In this document: positions 24,270 through 34,125 of the stretch, in pieces
Layout: the number at the start of each line of letters is the position of its first letter
How positions within the stretch are numbered: the first letter of the stretch is position 1
Assembly (NCBI RefSeq): GCF_030143255.1
Contig: NZ_JARJNR010000010.1
Location: 29,600-93,599, forward strand
DNA: 64,000 nt
DNA from: Frigidibacter sp. SD6-1
GTDB lineage: Bacteria > Pseudomonadota > Alphaproteobacteria > Rhodobacterales > Rhodobacteraceae
Reading direction: 5' to 3'
Translations under genes and position numbers: made by a program
The notes under the pieces: generated by a model
The model's database searches: none
Told to the model about the DNA's origin: nothing
The model's input: the letters and a program-made list of their open reading frames with translations, nothing else

Positions 24270-27200
24270 ATGACCTATCTCGCACCCGTTGCGCCTCCCG
24301 TTCCCGTTCCATCGCGCGATCTCGCGCCAGCGATCCTCGCCGTCGCCGAAGTGTTGCAGCCCGATCTGACCCAAGGTTTCCAGATCGACGCGCTGCGTCT
24401 GCGGCTCGAGATGGAGCGCGCCTTTGGCGGCTCAGATGCCGATGGTTGCTGGGACTGGAAGCTTGCCTATGAGGCGGGCGAGGTGGCGCTGGTCCTCTTC
24501 CTGCGGAAGTTCGGCCGCGCGCTGCTGGCCCGGGCCGGCTCGCCTGCGGCGCTGCTGCCGATCCTCTCCAAGGTGGCCGGCCTCTTGCCGACGCACACCC
24601 GCCGCTCGGAGGAGATGGAGCGCTTCCAGCAATTCTCGACGCCCTTGCCCATGGGGCTCGCGGCGCTCACTGCTGCGCAGATCACCCGGCGTGACCTGGT
24701 CCTCGAGCCTTCGGCCGGGACCGGCCTTCTGGCGATCCTCGCGGAAATCGCCAGCGGCAGCCTCGCGCTGAACGAGTTGGCAGACACCCGCGCCGACCTT
24801 CTGCGCCTTCTCTTTCCGGGTCATCCCGTCACCACATTCGACGCAGCACAGATCGACGATCATCTCGACGCGGGCGTCCGCCCAAGCGTCATCTTGATGA
24901 ACCCGCCGTTTTCGGTTGTGGCGAATGTCGATGGCCGGACGACAGAGGCGACAGCGCGCCACCTCCGCTCGGCGCTTGCCCGGCTCGCCCCCGGCGGGCG
25001 TCTGGTCGCAATCACCGGAGCCGGTTTCGCACCCGATGCGCCTGCGTGGGCAGAGACATTCGGCCGCCTGACCGAGAGTGCCCATCTGGTCTTCACCGGC
25101 GCTGTGTCGGGCGCTGCTTTCGCCAAGCACGGCACTAGCTTCGAGACGCGGATCTCGGTCTTCGACAAATGCCGGGGCGGCGAGCAGGGTGGCATCACCG
25201 CCGATCTGGCACGGTCCATCTCGCCCGATGTGGCCCACCTCCTTGCCCGGATCACCGCCGAGGTCCCGCCACGCGTCGAGTTGGATGCGGGTGTGGGCGC
25301 ATGTTCCCGGCCCATTTCCTCTTTCCGGGGAATTCCTTCCCGTGCCTCCGGCCCTGCCGCTCGACCCCAGCGGTCAACGGCGTCGGCCAAGACGGATGCG
25401 CATGTCACCACGCCCGATGCCGAGGACCTCGCCTACACGCTGCGCGAGACGGAGGACGGCCTCGGCTCCGCGCGCCTTTCTGACGAGATCTACGAGATCT
25501 TTCGGCTGCAGGCGATCGACATTCCCGGTGCCGCTCCACACCCGACCAAGCTTGTGCAATCCGCGGCCATGGCGTCCGTTGCGCCCCCGAAACCCTCCTA
25601 CCGCCCGAAACTCCCCGCCGCCGTCCTGCGCGACGGCCTGCTGTCCGACGCGCAGCTTGAGACCGTGATCTATGCCGGTGAGGCGCATGACGCCTATCTC
25701 GCGGGGTCTTGGACCGTCGATGAGACCGGCGACACGGTGTCTGCCGCGCCCGACGATGCCGCAGACGCTGTCCGCTTCCGCCGCGGCTTCTTCCTTGGCG
25801 ACGGCACCGGTGCGGGCAAGGGCCGCCAGTCAGCAGGCATCCTGCTCGACAACTGGTACCAAGGCCGCCGCAAGGCGCTCTGGATCTCGAAGAGCGACAA
25901 GCTTCTCGAGGACGCGCAGCGCGACTGGTCTGCCCTTGGCCAAGAGCGGCTGCTGGTGACACCCTTGTCGCGCTTCGCGCAAGGCCGCGACATCCCGCTC
26001 GCTGAGGGTATCCTGTTCACCACCTATGCGACGCTGCGATCCGAGGAGCGGGGCGCCAAGAAATCCCGCGTCGACCAGATCGTCGACTGGCTGGGGGCGG
26101 ATTTCGACGGCGTGATCCTCTTTGACGAAAGCCATGCCATGGCCAACGCTGCAGGGTCCAAGGGCGAGCGCGGTGACACGGAAGCTTCGCAGCAGGGCAG
26201 GGCGGGCCTGCGCCTGCAGCACAAGCTGCCCAATGCCCGCGTGGTCTATGTCTCGGCCACGGGAGCCACGACGGTCCACAACCTCGCCTATGCGCAGCGC
26301 CTCGGGCTCTGGGGCGGGGAGGACTTTCCCTTCGCGACCCGCGCCGAATTTGTCGAGGCCATCGAGGCTGGCGGCGTCGCCGCGATGGAAGTCCTCGCCT
26401 GCGACCTGCGGTCCTTGGGCCTCTACACGGCCCGGTCGCTGTCCTACGATGGCGTCGAATACGAGATGCTGGAACATGCGCTGACCCCTGAGCAGCGCGG
26501 CATCTATGATGCCTATGCCGGGGCCTTCGCCATCATCCACAACAATCTCGCGGCCGCGATGGATGCGGCCAATATCACGGGCGACAGCGGCACACTGAAC
26601 CGCCAGGCCAAGTCCGCCGCGCGCTCGGCCTTCGAGTCTGCCAAGCAGCGCTTCTTCGGGCATCTGCTCACCAGCATGAAGACCCCCACGCTGATCGCGA
26701 GCATCGATGCCGATCTCTCGGCAGGCCACGCAGCCGTCATCCAAATCGTCTCGACCGGCGAGGCGCTGATGGAGCGCCGCCTGTCGGACATCCCCACCGA
26801 CGAATGGAACGACATCCGCGTCGACATCACCCCGCGCGAGTACGTCCTGGACTACCTCGCCCATTCCTTCCCGGTGCAGCTCTACGAGCCCTTCACTGAC
26901 AGCGAGGGAAATTTGTCGTCCCGGCCCGTTGTTCGCGACGGCCAGCCAGTCGAATGCCGCGAGGCTGCGCGCCGGCGCGACGCGCTGATCGAAAGGCTGG
27001 CGTCGCTGCCGCCGGTGCCGGGGGCGCTTGACCAGATCGTGCAGCGCTTCGGCACCGACCTCGTGGCCGAGGTCACGGGCCGCTCGCGCCGCATCGTGCG
27101 CAAAGGCGAGGGTCCTGCTGCTCGGCTCGTCGTGGACAGCCGGGCGGGCTCGGCCAACCTCTCGGAAACTGCCGCCTTCATGGAAGACCAGAAACGCATC

Positions 27201-28631
27201 CTGATCTTCTCAGATGCTGGCGGCACGGGTCGGAGCTACCACGCCGATCTCGGGGCCAAGAACCAGCGCCTGCGGGTGCATTATCTTCTGGAACCCGGCT
27301 GGAAGGCAGATGCAGCCATCCAAGGCCTCGGGCGCACCAACCGCACCAATCAGGCGCAGCCGCCGCTCTTCCGGCCGGTGGCCACGGATGTTAAGGCGGA
27401 GAAGCGGTTCCTGTCGACCATCGCCCGCCGCCTCGACACGCTCGGGGCCATTACGCGCGGCCAGCGCCAGACGGGCGGGCAGGGGCTGTTTCGGCCGGAG
27501 GACAACCTCGAGTCGCCCTATGCCCGAGACGCGCTGCGCCAGCTTTACCGCCGGATCTATCGCGGCGATGTGGCGGGCTGTTCGCTCGGTGCCTTCGAGG
27601 ACGCCACCGGCCTGAGCCTGACGGATGACAACGGTCTGAAAGAAGACCTGCCCCCGATCACCACCTTTCTCAATCGCCTGCTGGCGCTGACGATCGACAT
27701 GCAGGCCGTGCTCTTCTCGGCCTTCGAGGAATTGCTCGATCAACGGATCGAGGGCGCTATCGCCGCAGGGGTCTATGACCTTGGTCTCGAGACGCTACGT
27801 GCCGAAAGCTTCCGTGTCACGGATGCGCGCGTGATCTACACCCATCCCGGCTCCGGAGCGGAAACCCAGCTCCTCACCATCGCAGAAAAGCGCCGCAACA
27901 CGCCGACCTCGCTTGCCGATGCTCTCGACTGGCTCGATGACCCGAAGGCCCGCCTTCTGGTCAACAGCCGCTCCGGCCGGGCTGCGGTGCAGGTGCCCGC
28001 GACCAGTCTGATGCTGGACGACGGTACCATCGAGCCGCGGCTGCGTCTGATCCGGCCGACCGAGGCGAGCACGGTTCCGGCCAAGATCATGGACGACACC
28101 CACTGGCTGGAAGCCGACCGCGCGGCCTTCGTCGCTGCCTGGACCGCGGAACTGGCCGAGGTGCCGGAGTTCAGCGAGTCCACCCTCCACATCGTTGCAG
28201 GCCTCCTGTTGCCGATCTGGAAGCAGCTCCCGCAGGACGAAACCCGCGTCTACCGGCTGCAGACGGATGACGGTCAGCGCATCATCGGTCGCCGCGTCTC
28301 GCCCGCCTGGGTCGCGACCACGCTGGCCAATGACGCGCCGCAACTCACGGCGGCCCAAGTCCATGCCCTCGTTCTCGAGGGCAAGACCGTGGTCCGCCTT
28401 ACCGAGGGGATGGAGTTGCATCGCTCCCGCGTCATGGGCGTGAACCGGATCGAGCTTTCCGGCTTCACGGAAGCGGCCAAGGACCGGCTGAAGGCGGATG
28501 GCTTCTTTTCGGAGATCATCAGCTGGAAGCTGCGCCTCTTCTGCCCGACGGACTCGGGCGGCATCGTCGTGCTGGATCGTCTGCTTGCACGTTGTCCTGT
28601 GACGGGACTACATGCACGCGGAGGGTGTTGA
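24270..28631 (+). CDS. Methylase domain plus strawberry-notch-type helicase
   Basis: A 1453-aa protein. Residues about 100-300 form an N6-adenine-type methyltransferase fold with the SAM motif LEPSAGTGLL and catalytic NPPF (MNPPFSV). A DExH-like helicase follows: Walker A-like GDGTGAGKGRQ near 510, DESH in LFDESHAM near 617, VYVSATGAT near 660. A strawberry-notch helicase C domain has GGTGRSYHADLGAKNQRLRVHYLLEPGWKADAAIQGLGRTNR. The family is common on alphaproteobacterial plasmids and integrative elements; it may modify and remodel incoming DNA. ATG 24270 follows GGAGCTTCCCG. It is closely followed by the toprim gene (3 bp), suggesting a replication or establishment pair. Confidence 0.85.
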   Translation: MTYLAPVAPPVPVPSRDLAPAILAVAEVLQPDLTQGFQIDALRLRLEMERAFGGSDADGCWDWKLAYEAGEVALVLFLRKFGRALLARAGSPAALLPILSKVAGLLPTHTRRSEEMERFQQFSTPLPMGLAALTAAQITRRDLVLEPSAGTGLLAILAEIASGSLALNELADTRADLLRLLFPGHPVTTFDAAQIDDHLDAGVRPSVILMNPPFSVVANVDGRTTEATARHLRSALARLAPGGRLVAITGAGFAPDAPAWAETFGRLTESAHLVFTGAVSGAAFAKHGTSFETRISVFDKCRGGEQGGITADLARSISPDVAHLLARITAEVPPRVELDAGVGACSRPISSFRGIPSRASGPAARPQRSTASAKTDAHVTTPDAEDLAYTLRETEDGLGSARLSDEIYEIFRLQAIDIPGAAPHPTKLVQSAAMASVAPPKPSYRPKLPAAVLRDGLLSDAQLETVIYAGEAHDAYLAGSWTVDETGDTVSAAPDDAADAVRFRRGFFLGDGTGAGKGRQSAGILLDNWYQGRRKALWISKSDKLLEDAQRDWSALGQERLLVTPLSRFAQGRDIPLAEGILFTTYATLRSEERGAKKSRVDQIVDWLGADFDGVILFDESHAMANAAGSKGERGDTEASQQGRAGLRLQHKLPNARVVYVSATGATTVHNLAYAQRLGLWGGEDFPFATRAEFVEAIEAGGVAAMEVLACDLRSLGLYTARSLSYDGVEYEMLEHALTPEQRGIYDAYAGAFAIIHNNLAAAMDAANITGDSGTLNRQAKSAARSAFESAKQRFFGHLLTSMKTPTLIASIDADLSAGHAAVIQIVSTGEALMERRLSDIPTDEWNDIRVDITPREYVLDYLAHSFPVQLYEPFTDSEGNLSSRPVVRDGQPVECREAARRRDALIERLASLPPVPGALDQIVQRFGTDLVAEVTGRSRRIVRKGEGPAARLVVDSRAGSANLSETAAFMEDQKRILIFSDAGGTGRSYHADLGAKNQRLRVHYLLEPGWKADAAIQGLGRTNRTNQAQPPLFRPVATDVKAEKRFLSTIARRLDTLGAITRGQRQTGGQGLFRPEDNLESPYARDALRQLYRRIYRGDVAGCSLGAFEDATGLSLTDDNGLKEDLPPITTFLNRLLALTIDMQAVLFSAFEELLDQRIEGAIAAGVYDLGLETLRAESFRVTDARVIYTHPGSGAETQLLTIAEKRRNTPTSLADALDWLDDPKARLLVNSRSGRAAVQVPATSLMLDDGTIEPRLRLIRPTEASTVPAKIMDDTHWLEADRAAFVAAWTAELAEVPEFSESTLHIVAGLLLPIWKQLPQDETRVYRLQTDDGQRIIGRRVSPAWVATTLANDAPQLTAAQVHALVLEGKTVVRLTEGMELHRSRVMGVNRIELSGFTEAAKDRLKADGFFSEIISWKLRLFCPTDSGGIVVLDRLLARCPVTGLHARGGC

Positions 28632-28634
28632 CCC

Positions 28635-29666
28635 ATGTATTCCGAGACTGAAGATGTGATCCGCGCTCTGGCGGAGAATGCTGAGAGCGTCTGTCGCGCT
28701 TACCTTCCCGCCGGACGGCGGGAAGGATCCTACTGGATCGTGGGCGACCTGCAGAACAACCCCGGCCGGTCGCTTTTCGTGCGGCTGACCGGACCCGCGT
28801 CAGGGCCGGGCGCGCGCGGAAAATGGCAGGATGCGGCGGTCGGACTGCATGGTGATCTTCTCGACATCATCCGCGAGCGGACCGGGATCTCCCGCTTTCC
28901 CGATCTTCTGGCCGAGGCCCGAGCACATCTTGGCCGTCCGCAGCCGGTTCTCCCGGATGCGCCCATGCCGAAGAAGGCGAAGGCTCCCGCTGGCACGACA
29001 GTGGCGGCGGCGCGTCTGTTCGCAGCCTCGATGCCGGTCGCAGGGACGCTTGCTGACTCCTACTTCCGCTCCCGCGGCCTGACCCAAGGCGGCAGGATGA
29101 ACGCCCTGCGCTTCCACCCGAAGTGCTGGCATCGGGAGGAGGGCCAAACCAAGAGCACCCCCAGACCAGCACTGATCGCCGCGGTCACCGATGGGGCAGG
29201 GGCCTTGCAGGGCGTGCATCGCACCTGGCTTGCGCCTGACGGACAGGGGAAGGCGCGGGTCGAGACGCAGCGGCGTGCCATGGGTCACCTCCTCGGCAAT
29301 GCCGTCAGACTGACCCCGCATGACGACATCCTCGTGGTCGGCGAGGGCATCGAGACCATGCTGTCCCTGATCGAGGCAGTGCCCGGCCTTCCCGTCTGGG
29401 CCGCGCTCTCGTCGGGTCACCTCGGGGCGGTCCTGCTGCCGGAGGAGCTGCAGCGCCTCTACATCGCCATCGACCGCGATCCGGCGGGGCGCGGCGCGGC
29501 AGAGAGGTTGAGCGCCAGAGCAACCGGGGTCGGCATTTCCGTGCGGGTGCTGGAACCGCGGCTCGGGGATTTCAACGATGATCTCCGGGCGACCGGCAAA
29601 GAGGCGCTGCGCCAGCATCTGGCAGGTCAGATCGGGCCCGAGGATCGGCAGCGCCTGTTCGGCTGA
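28635..29666 (+). CDS. Toprim-domain, primase-like protein
   Basis: A 343-aa protein with a C-terminal toprim domain: VVGEGIETMLSL (catalytic Glu) near 230 and IAIDRDPAGRGAAERL (DxD-like) near 278. The N-terminal region has GKWQDAAVGLHGDLLDII, as in plasmid primase-like proteins (DUF7146-type). It may prime the transferred strand. ATG 28635 is 3 bp after the methylase/helicase stop, so the genes are co-expressed. Confidence 0.82.
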   Translation: MYSETEDVIRALAENAESVCRAYLPAGRREGSYWIVGDLQNNPGRSLFVRLTGPASGPGARGKWQDAAVGLHGDLLDIIRERTGISRFPDLLAEARAHLGRPQPVLPDAPMPKKAKAPAGTTVAAARLFAASMPVAGTLADSYFRSRGLTQGGRMNALRFHPKCWHREEGQTKSTPRPALIAAVTDGAGALQGVHRTWLAPDGQGKARVETQRRAMGHLLGNAVRLTPHDDILVVGEGIETMLSLIEAVPGLPVWAALSSGHLGAVLLPEELQRLYIAIDRDPAGRGAAERLSARATGVGISVRVLEPRLGDFNDDLRATGKEALRQHLAGQIGPEDRQRLFG

Positions 29667-29814
29667 GCAGCGTCGCGCAGGGGCGGGCAAGGAACAGCAG
29701 GGCAGGGTCTGCATTCCTGTTGTGGCTTTTGACCGTCACCTTTGCCTCTTCCCGGGCAATCTCATCCACCCGTCCCCCGAGCGGCCTTCAAGAGATGGGC
29801 AGGCGGCCGTCAAA

Positions 29815-29957
29815 GGGGACGCCCCTTCAAGGACGGGGGGCGACTGATTTCCGCCGGCGGGGACAAGCCCCGCCTTTGCATCGCGAAGCAAATCAGCCGC
29901 CCCCCGTCCTCCTCCACATGCGTTCCGGCCCTGAAAAGGGGGTGAAGGGGCGGCCCC
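29815..29957. repeat. Large nested inverted repeat
   Basis: Three concentric arm pairs. Outer: 29815-29829 / 29943-29957, 14 of 15 pairs. Middle: 29831-29850 / 29890-29909, 19 of 20 pairs. Inner: 29856-29862 / 29868-29874, GGCGGGG / CCCCGCC with a 5-nt loop. It fills much of the 366-bp gap between the toprim and DUF2493 genes. It could be a terminator, a single-strand initiation or transfer structure, or a decayed palindrome. Confidence 0.6.
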
Positions 29958-30032
29958 CGTGACGGCGCTCTACGCCCATGAAGGCCGCGCGGGATGACGC
30001 GCGGACGAGACAGGCCCGGAGGCAAGAAACCG

Positions 30033-30965
30033 ATGACGATCCACACCCACGACGACGCGTACGAACCCGCCCACACCGCATCCCAGACCGCCCATGCGCT
30101 CGACGAGCTGCAGCTCTATGGCTACCGCCCCTTCGACGAGCCCGATCCGCGCCCGATGCCCGATGGGCAGCGCCTCGCGGTCGCCGTCGCGGACATCTTC
30201 GACGCCCTTGTCGCGACCCTGGAAGACACCCGCATGGAACCCGACCTCGAAGAGGTGCTCTGGGGCCAGGTCAACCTCTTCCACCGCGCCACGGCCCGGA
30301 TCGAGCGGTCGCTCGACGAGAACGAGCAGGCGCAGCGCCGCCTCCAGCGCGAGCAGGACGGCTCCGAGGTGAAATCCACCGAACTCGAGCGCCTGACAGC
30401 AGAAGGCCTGACCCTGATCGAACGGCGCAACTGCATGGACATGATGCGCGATCACGCCGCCACCGAGTTCGTCCATCACACGGGTTCCACCTGGCGCCCC
30501 CGCACCGGTTCGATGGTGAATCGCCAGCACATGACAGCCGCACTGATTGACAGCCGCGACTTCCTCGCCGCCAAGCGCCGCGTAGAGACCGAGGTGATGC
30601 TGCCGGCAGGCCCCAAGGTTGCCCTCACCGGCGGGACCGACTTCAACGATCATCGCCTGATCTGGGGCAAGCTCGACCAGGTCCGGACCAAGTATCCCGA
30701 CATGGTCCTCCTGCACGGTGGCAGCCCGAAGGGCGCAGAGCTCATCGCCGCCAAATGGGCCGAAGCCCGGGGCGTGACGCAGGTGACCTTCAAGCCCGAC
30801 TGGACCAAGCACGCCAAGGCCGCGCCCTTCAAGCGCAACGACGCGATGCTGGATGTGCTCCCGGTCGGGGTCCTTGTCTTCCCCGGAACCGGTATCCAGG
30901 AAAACCTCGCCGACAAGGCCAAGAAGCTTGGCATCCCGGTCATGAAGTTCGAGAAGGGGGCGTGA
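30033..30965 (+). CDS. DUF2493 (SLOG-like) family protein
   Basis: A 310-aa protein. The C-terminal third matches DUF2493/YspA-like SLOG domains: KVALTGGTDFNDHRLIWGKLDQV near 196, LLHGGSPKGAELIAAKWAEARG and VFPGTGIQENLADKAKKLGIPV. SLOG domains bind nucleotide-derived signals or nucleosides. The N-terminal part is acidic and helical with IERSLDENEQAQRRLQREQ coiled-coil character. ATG 30033 has GGAGG 10 nt upstream. It is a frequent gene on rhodobacterial elements, with unknown role. Confidence 0.82.
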   Translation: MTIHTHDDAYEPAHTASQTAHALDELQLYGYRPFDEPDPRPMPDGQRLAVAVADIFDALVATLEDTRMEPDLEEVLWGQVNLFHRATARIERSLDENEQAQRRLQREQDGSEVKSTELERLTAEGLTLIERRNCMDMMRDHAATEFVHHTGSTWRPRTGSMVNRQHMTAALIDSRDFLAAKRRVETEVMLPAGPKVALTGGTDFNDHRLIWGKLDQVRTKYPDMVLLHGGSPKGAELIAAKWAEARGVTQVTFKPDWTKHAKAAPFKRNDAMLDVLPVGVLVFPGTGIQENLADKAKKLGIPVMKFEKGA

Positions 30966-30988
30966 GCCCCCTCTTTCTTTTCGGGATA

Positions 30989-31003
30989 GAACATTGTGGA
31001 AAC
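30989..31003 (+). promoter_or_regulatory. Degenerate LexA-type site before the WGR gene
   Basis: GAAC-N7-AAAC, one base from the GAAC-N7-GAAC consensus, embedded in GATAGAACAT, which also resembles the sequence around the 24128 site (TATAGAACAT). It lies 47 bp before ATG 31050. Confidence 0.35.
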
Positions 31004-31049
31004 GTCGAAGAGCGCTTGATATTGTGGTTTGGAGAGAGGCGCAAACAAC

Positions 31050-31331
31050 ATGTTCGACATATCGCAGCAAATGGAAGTGTTCCCGACGACGGTCGATCTC
31101 AAGCGGATCGACCCGTCTCTCAACATGCGGCGCTTCTATCGAATGAGCGTTCAGCCGGACCTGTTTGGCGGCGCATGCCTTGTGCGGGAATGGGGCCGGA
31201 TCGGGATGCGAGGGCAGATGCTGATCGAACAGCACCCAGACGAGGGCAGAGCAGTCACTGCACTCATGAAGCTTGCAGCGAACAAGACGCGGCGAGGGTA
31301 TCGAGCGGCCGCCGGGCAGAAGATCGATTGA
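31050..31331 (+). CDS. WGR-domain protein
   Basis: A 93-aa protein that is essentially one WGR domain: RRFYRMSVQPDLFGGACLVREWGRIGMRGQ, with the eponymous Trp-Gly-Arg at WGR in residues near 50. WGR domains bind DNA ends or nucleic acid and occur in PARPs and in bacterial plasmid proteins. GGAGAGAGG lies 10 nt before ATG 31050. A possible weak LexA site upstream hints at damage induction. It borders the defence island to its right. Confidence 0.83.
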   Translation: MFDISQQMEVFPTTVDLKRIDPSLNMRRFYRMSVQPDLFGGACLVREWGRIGMRGQMLIEQHPDEGRAVTALMKLAANKTRRGYRAAAGQKID

Positions 31332-31437
31332 AATCCGGTCAAAGAGATTTCGCCAGGCGTGTATTTCGCGTTTATTTTCGGTAGTTTCCGGCAGCTTCTT
31401 TGACTACGAATAGTGTAACGAATTCCGAGGCCTGTTG

Positions 31438-34125
31438 ATGAACCCGACTGAAATTTATGATGCCCTTGCCGAGATTGCGGCCAAGCCATTTGATCCGAAT
31501 GAGTTTCCCTTTGCTTTTGCCGAGGCGACGGACGCGGCCAAGGCGGCGATCTCGAAGTTGCGCAATGGCTCGACCAACAAGTCAGATCTTCCTGGCGGCG
31601 TTCTGTTCAACAAGAAGTTTCACTACGCACCTGCACTAAAGGGCCTGACTGATGTCACCCTCGATCAACTGCGCGCTTCAAAGAAGACCAAGGCGTCCAA
31701 GCCCGCGATCCTGATTGCGACCGATGGCGAAACCATTGCAGCGGAACACCCGGCTTCAGGCGATACGCTGCATTGCACCTTCAGCGAGCTTGGTGATCAT
31801 TTCGGCTTCTTCTTGCCTGCAGCGGGCAAAGAACGCTACCGCGCGGTCGAAGAGAACCCTGTCGACGTCAAGGCAACTGGTAAACTCGCCCGCCTCTATG
31901 ACGCGCTGACAAAAGCCAACCCAGACTGGGGCAGCGACGAGCGTCGGCACGAAATGAACCAGCTGATGATGCGGCTCATCTTCTGCATGTTCGCCGAGGA
32001 CGTGGGCATCTTCCCGGACAACCAGTTCTCGCGCCTTCTGTTTACCCATGCGGGCGACAAGGGTGAGGAGGCGCGCGAGACCATCATCGCGGCCTTCAAC
32101 GCCATGAACCTGCCCAAGGACAAGCGCGGCGGTCTGCCCGCTTGGACCGGAGAACTGGAATACGTCAACGGCGGGCTGTTCGCGGGTACCATCGACGCGC
32201 CGCGCTTTGACACCATCGCCTTCCGCTATCTGCGTGATGCCTGCGATCTGAACTGGCGTGAGATCAACCCCGACATCTTCGGATCGATGATCCAGTCTGT
32301 GGCCGACCCTAAGCAACGCTCGGAACTGGGGATGCACTATACCTCGGTCCCGAACATCATGAAGGTGATCGGGCCGTTGTTCCTTGATGATCTGGATTCC
32401 GAGATCCACAAGGCCTGGGACCGCGCGAAAGCGTTGCAACAGGTGCTGGATCGCATGTCGCGCATCCGAGTCTTTGACCCCGCGTGTGGATCGGGCAACT
32501 TTCTGGTCGTGTCTTACCGCGAACTCAGGGCGCGCGAGACGCGCATCCTGCAGCGGCTGGAGGAACTCAACGGCCGAGGCTCGATGCAGATGTTCTCGGC
32601 CATCCCGATCAGCAATTTTTACGGGATCGAGATCGCGGATTTTGCGGCAGAGACCGCCAAGCTCGCGCTGTTCATTGCCGAGTATCAGGCCAATGCCAGC
32701 TTTGCCGAGGTGTTTGGGCGGCGTCCGGCCGCGCTGCCTTTGAACGATGCGGCGCATATTCGGCGTGGGGATTCCCTTTATACCCAGTGGGAGGAGGTCT
32801 GCCCCCACCCTGGCGAGGAAGAGGAAGTATTCATCGCAGGCAACCCGCCATTCCTTGGAAAGGCTCAGCAGGACGCGGATCACAAGGCCGGAATGGACCA
32901 TGTCTTCAAGGGCAAGGTAAAGTCTTACCGAGCGTTTGACTTCGTGGCGGCGTGGTTCTTCAAGGCATCGGTCTATCTGCGTGGCCGCAATGTTCGTGCT
33001 GCTCTGGTGTCTACCAATTCAATCTGCCAAGGGGCATCCGCAGCCAACCTGTGGCCCGAAATCTTGACTGACGGCGTAGAAATCGGATTCGCGCACCGAT
33101 CCTTCAAGTGGCGCAACAATGCATCGGCAAATGCCGCAGTCATTTGCGTAGTCGTCGGAATGCGAAACAAATCCAATGCTACAAAGCGCATTTTCGACGA
33201 AGGTGTTTTCGAGGAAGCCGCAAACATCAATTCGTATCTGCTAAATGATCAAAACGTATTCGTATCTGGATCGAGCAAAGGACTTTTCGGGCTACCCGAG
33301 ATGAATTTTGGCTGCATGCCATATGATGCTGGAAATCTGTTACTGCTCCCAGATGAGAAAGAGAAAATGCTGGCCGAAGCACCTGAGGCGTCGAAGTTCA
33401 TTCGGCGTTTCATGGGGTCGCAGGAGGTTGTGAAGGGCATAGAACGCCATTGCCTTTGGATTTCAGATCCCGACTTGCCGGATGCCATGGCCATTCCACC
33501 TGTCGCCCTTCGTATCGAGGCGACTAGAGAGGCCCGTCTAAAAATGACGGATAAGGGCGGCATTGAACTTGCAGAGCGGCCACATCAATTCCGTGAGCAT
33601 GTTGCGCCTGAACGCCATGCCATCCTTGTTCCCAGCGTGACTTCCGAACGCCGCCCTTATTTGCCCGTTGAGCGGGTTGGGGCCGATGTGATTGCCTCTA
33701 ACCTCAACCAGGTGCTCTACGACGCCCCTGAATGGTGCATCGCCCTAATCGCCTCGCGCCTGCATCTCGTCTGGATCGCCACGGTCTGCGGCAAGCTGAA
33801 GTCCGATTTCCGCTACTCCAACACCCTCGGGTGGAATACCTTCCCCGTTCCAAAGTTCAGCGAGGATCAACTGGCCGAGCTATCCGCCTCTGCGCGGCGC
33901 ATCCTCAAGTGCCGCTACTCGCATTTCCCCAAGACCATCGCCGAGCTTTACGACCCCGACAAAATGCCCGACGACCTGCGCGCCGTGCACCGCGAAAACG
34001 ATGATCTCTTGGAGACGATGTATATCGGCCGCCCCTTCCGCAACGACACCGAGCGGCTTGAAAAGCTCTTCAAGCTCTATGCCGCCAAGGTGAAATCGCA
34101 GGATAAGAAGGGCGCGAAGGCATGA
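31438..34125 (+). CDS. MmeI-like DNA adenine methyltransferase without an obvious nuclease domain
   Basis: An 895-aa class I SAM-dependent DNA methyltransferase. A helical spacer with LMMRLIFCMFAEDVGIFPDN near 185 and SELGMHYTSVPNIMKVIG near 300 leads into the MTase core. This has SAM motif VFDPACGSGNFL near 345 and catalytic NPPF (AGNPPFLG) near 470, so N6-adenine is the expected product. A target-recognition region and C-terminal helices (WCIALIASRLHLVW, SDFRYSNTLGWNTFPVP) follow. The layout matches MmeI-like type IIL enzymes, but I see no PD-(D/E)XK motif at the N-terminus. ATG 31438 has GAGG 7 nt upstream. It overlaps the HEPN gene by 4 bp and opens a four-gene operon. Confidence 0.82.
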   Translation: MNPTEIYDALAEIAAKPFDPNEFPFAFAEATDAAKAAISKLRNGSTNKSDLPGGVLFNKKFHYAPALKGLTDVTLDQLRASKKTKASKPAILIATDGETIAAEHPASGDTLHCTFSELGDHFGFFLPAAGKERYRAVEENPVDVKATGKLARLYDALTKANPDWGSDERRHEMNQLMMRLIFCMFAEDVGIFPDNQFSRLLFTHAGDKGEEARETIIAAFNAMNLPKDKRGGLPAWTGELEYVNGGLFAGTIDAPRFDTIAFRYLRDACDLNWREINPDIFGSMIQSVADPKQRSELGMHYTSVPNIMKVIGPLFLDDLDSEIHKAWDRAKALQQVLDRMSRIRVFDPACGSGNFLVVSYRELRARETRILQRLEELNGRGSMQMFSAIPISNFYGIEIADFAAETAKLALFIAEYQANASFAEVFGRRPAALPLNDAAHIRRGDSLYTQWEEVCPHPGEEEEVFIAGNPPFLGKAQQDADHKAGMDHVFKGKVKSYRAFDFVAAWFFKASVYLRGRNVRAALVSTNSICQGASAANLWPEILTDGVEIGFAHRSFKWRNNASANAAVICVVVGMRNKSNATKRIFDEGVFEEAANINSYLLNDQNVFVSGSSKGLFGLPEMNFGCMPYDAGNLLLLPDEKEKMLAEAPEASKFIRRFMGSQEVVKGIERHCLWISDPDLPDAMAIPPVALRIEATREARLKMTDKGGIELAERPHQFREHVAPERHAILVPSVTSERRPYLPVERVGADVIASNLNQVLYDAPEWCIALIASRLHLVWIATVCGKLKSDFRYSNTLGWNTFPVPKFSEDQLAELSASARRILKCRYSHFPKTIAELYDPDKMPDDLRAVHRENDDLLETMYIGRPFRNDTERLEKLFKLYAAKVKSQDKKGAKA

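Noticed and set aside
31438..34125. Interpretation as a complete type IIG restriction enzyme
   Set aside because: The N-terminal segment lacks a visible PD-(D/E)XK motif, so I call methyltransferase only.
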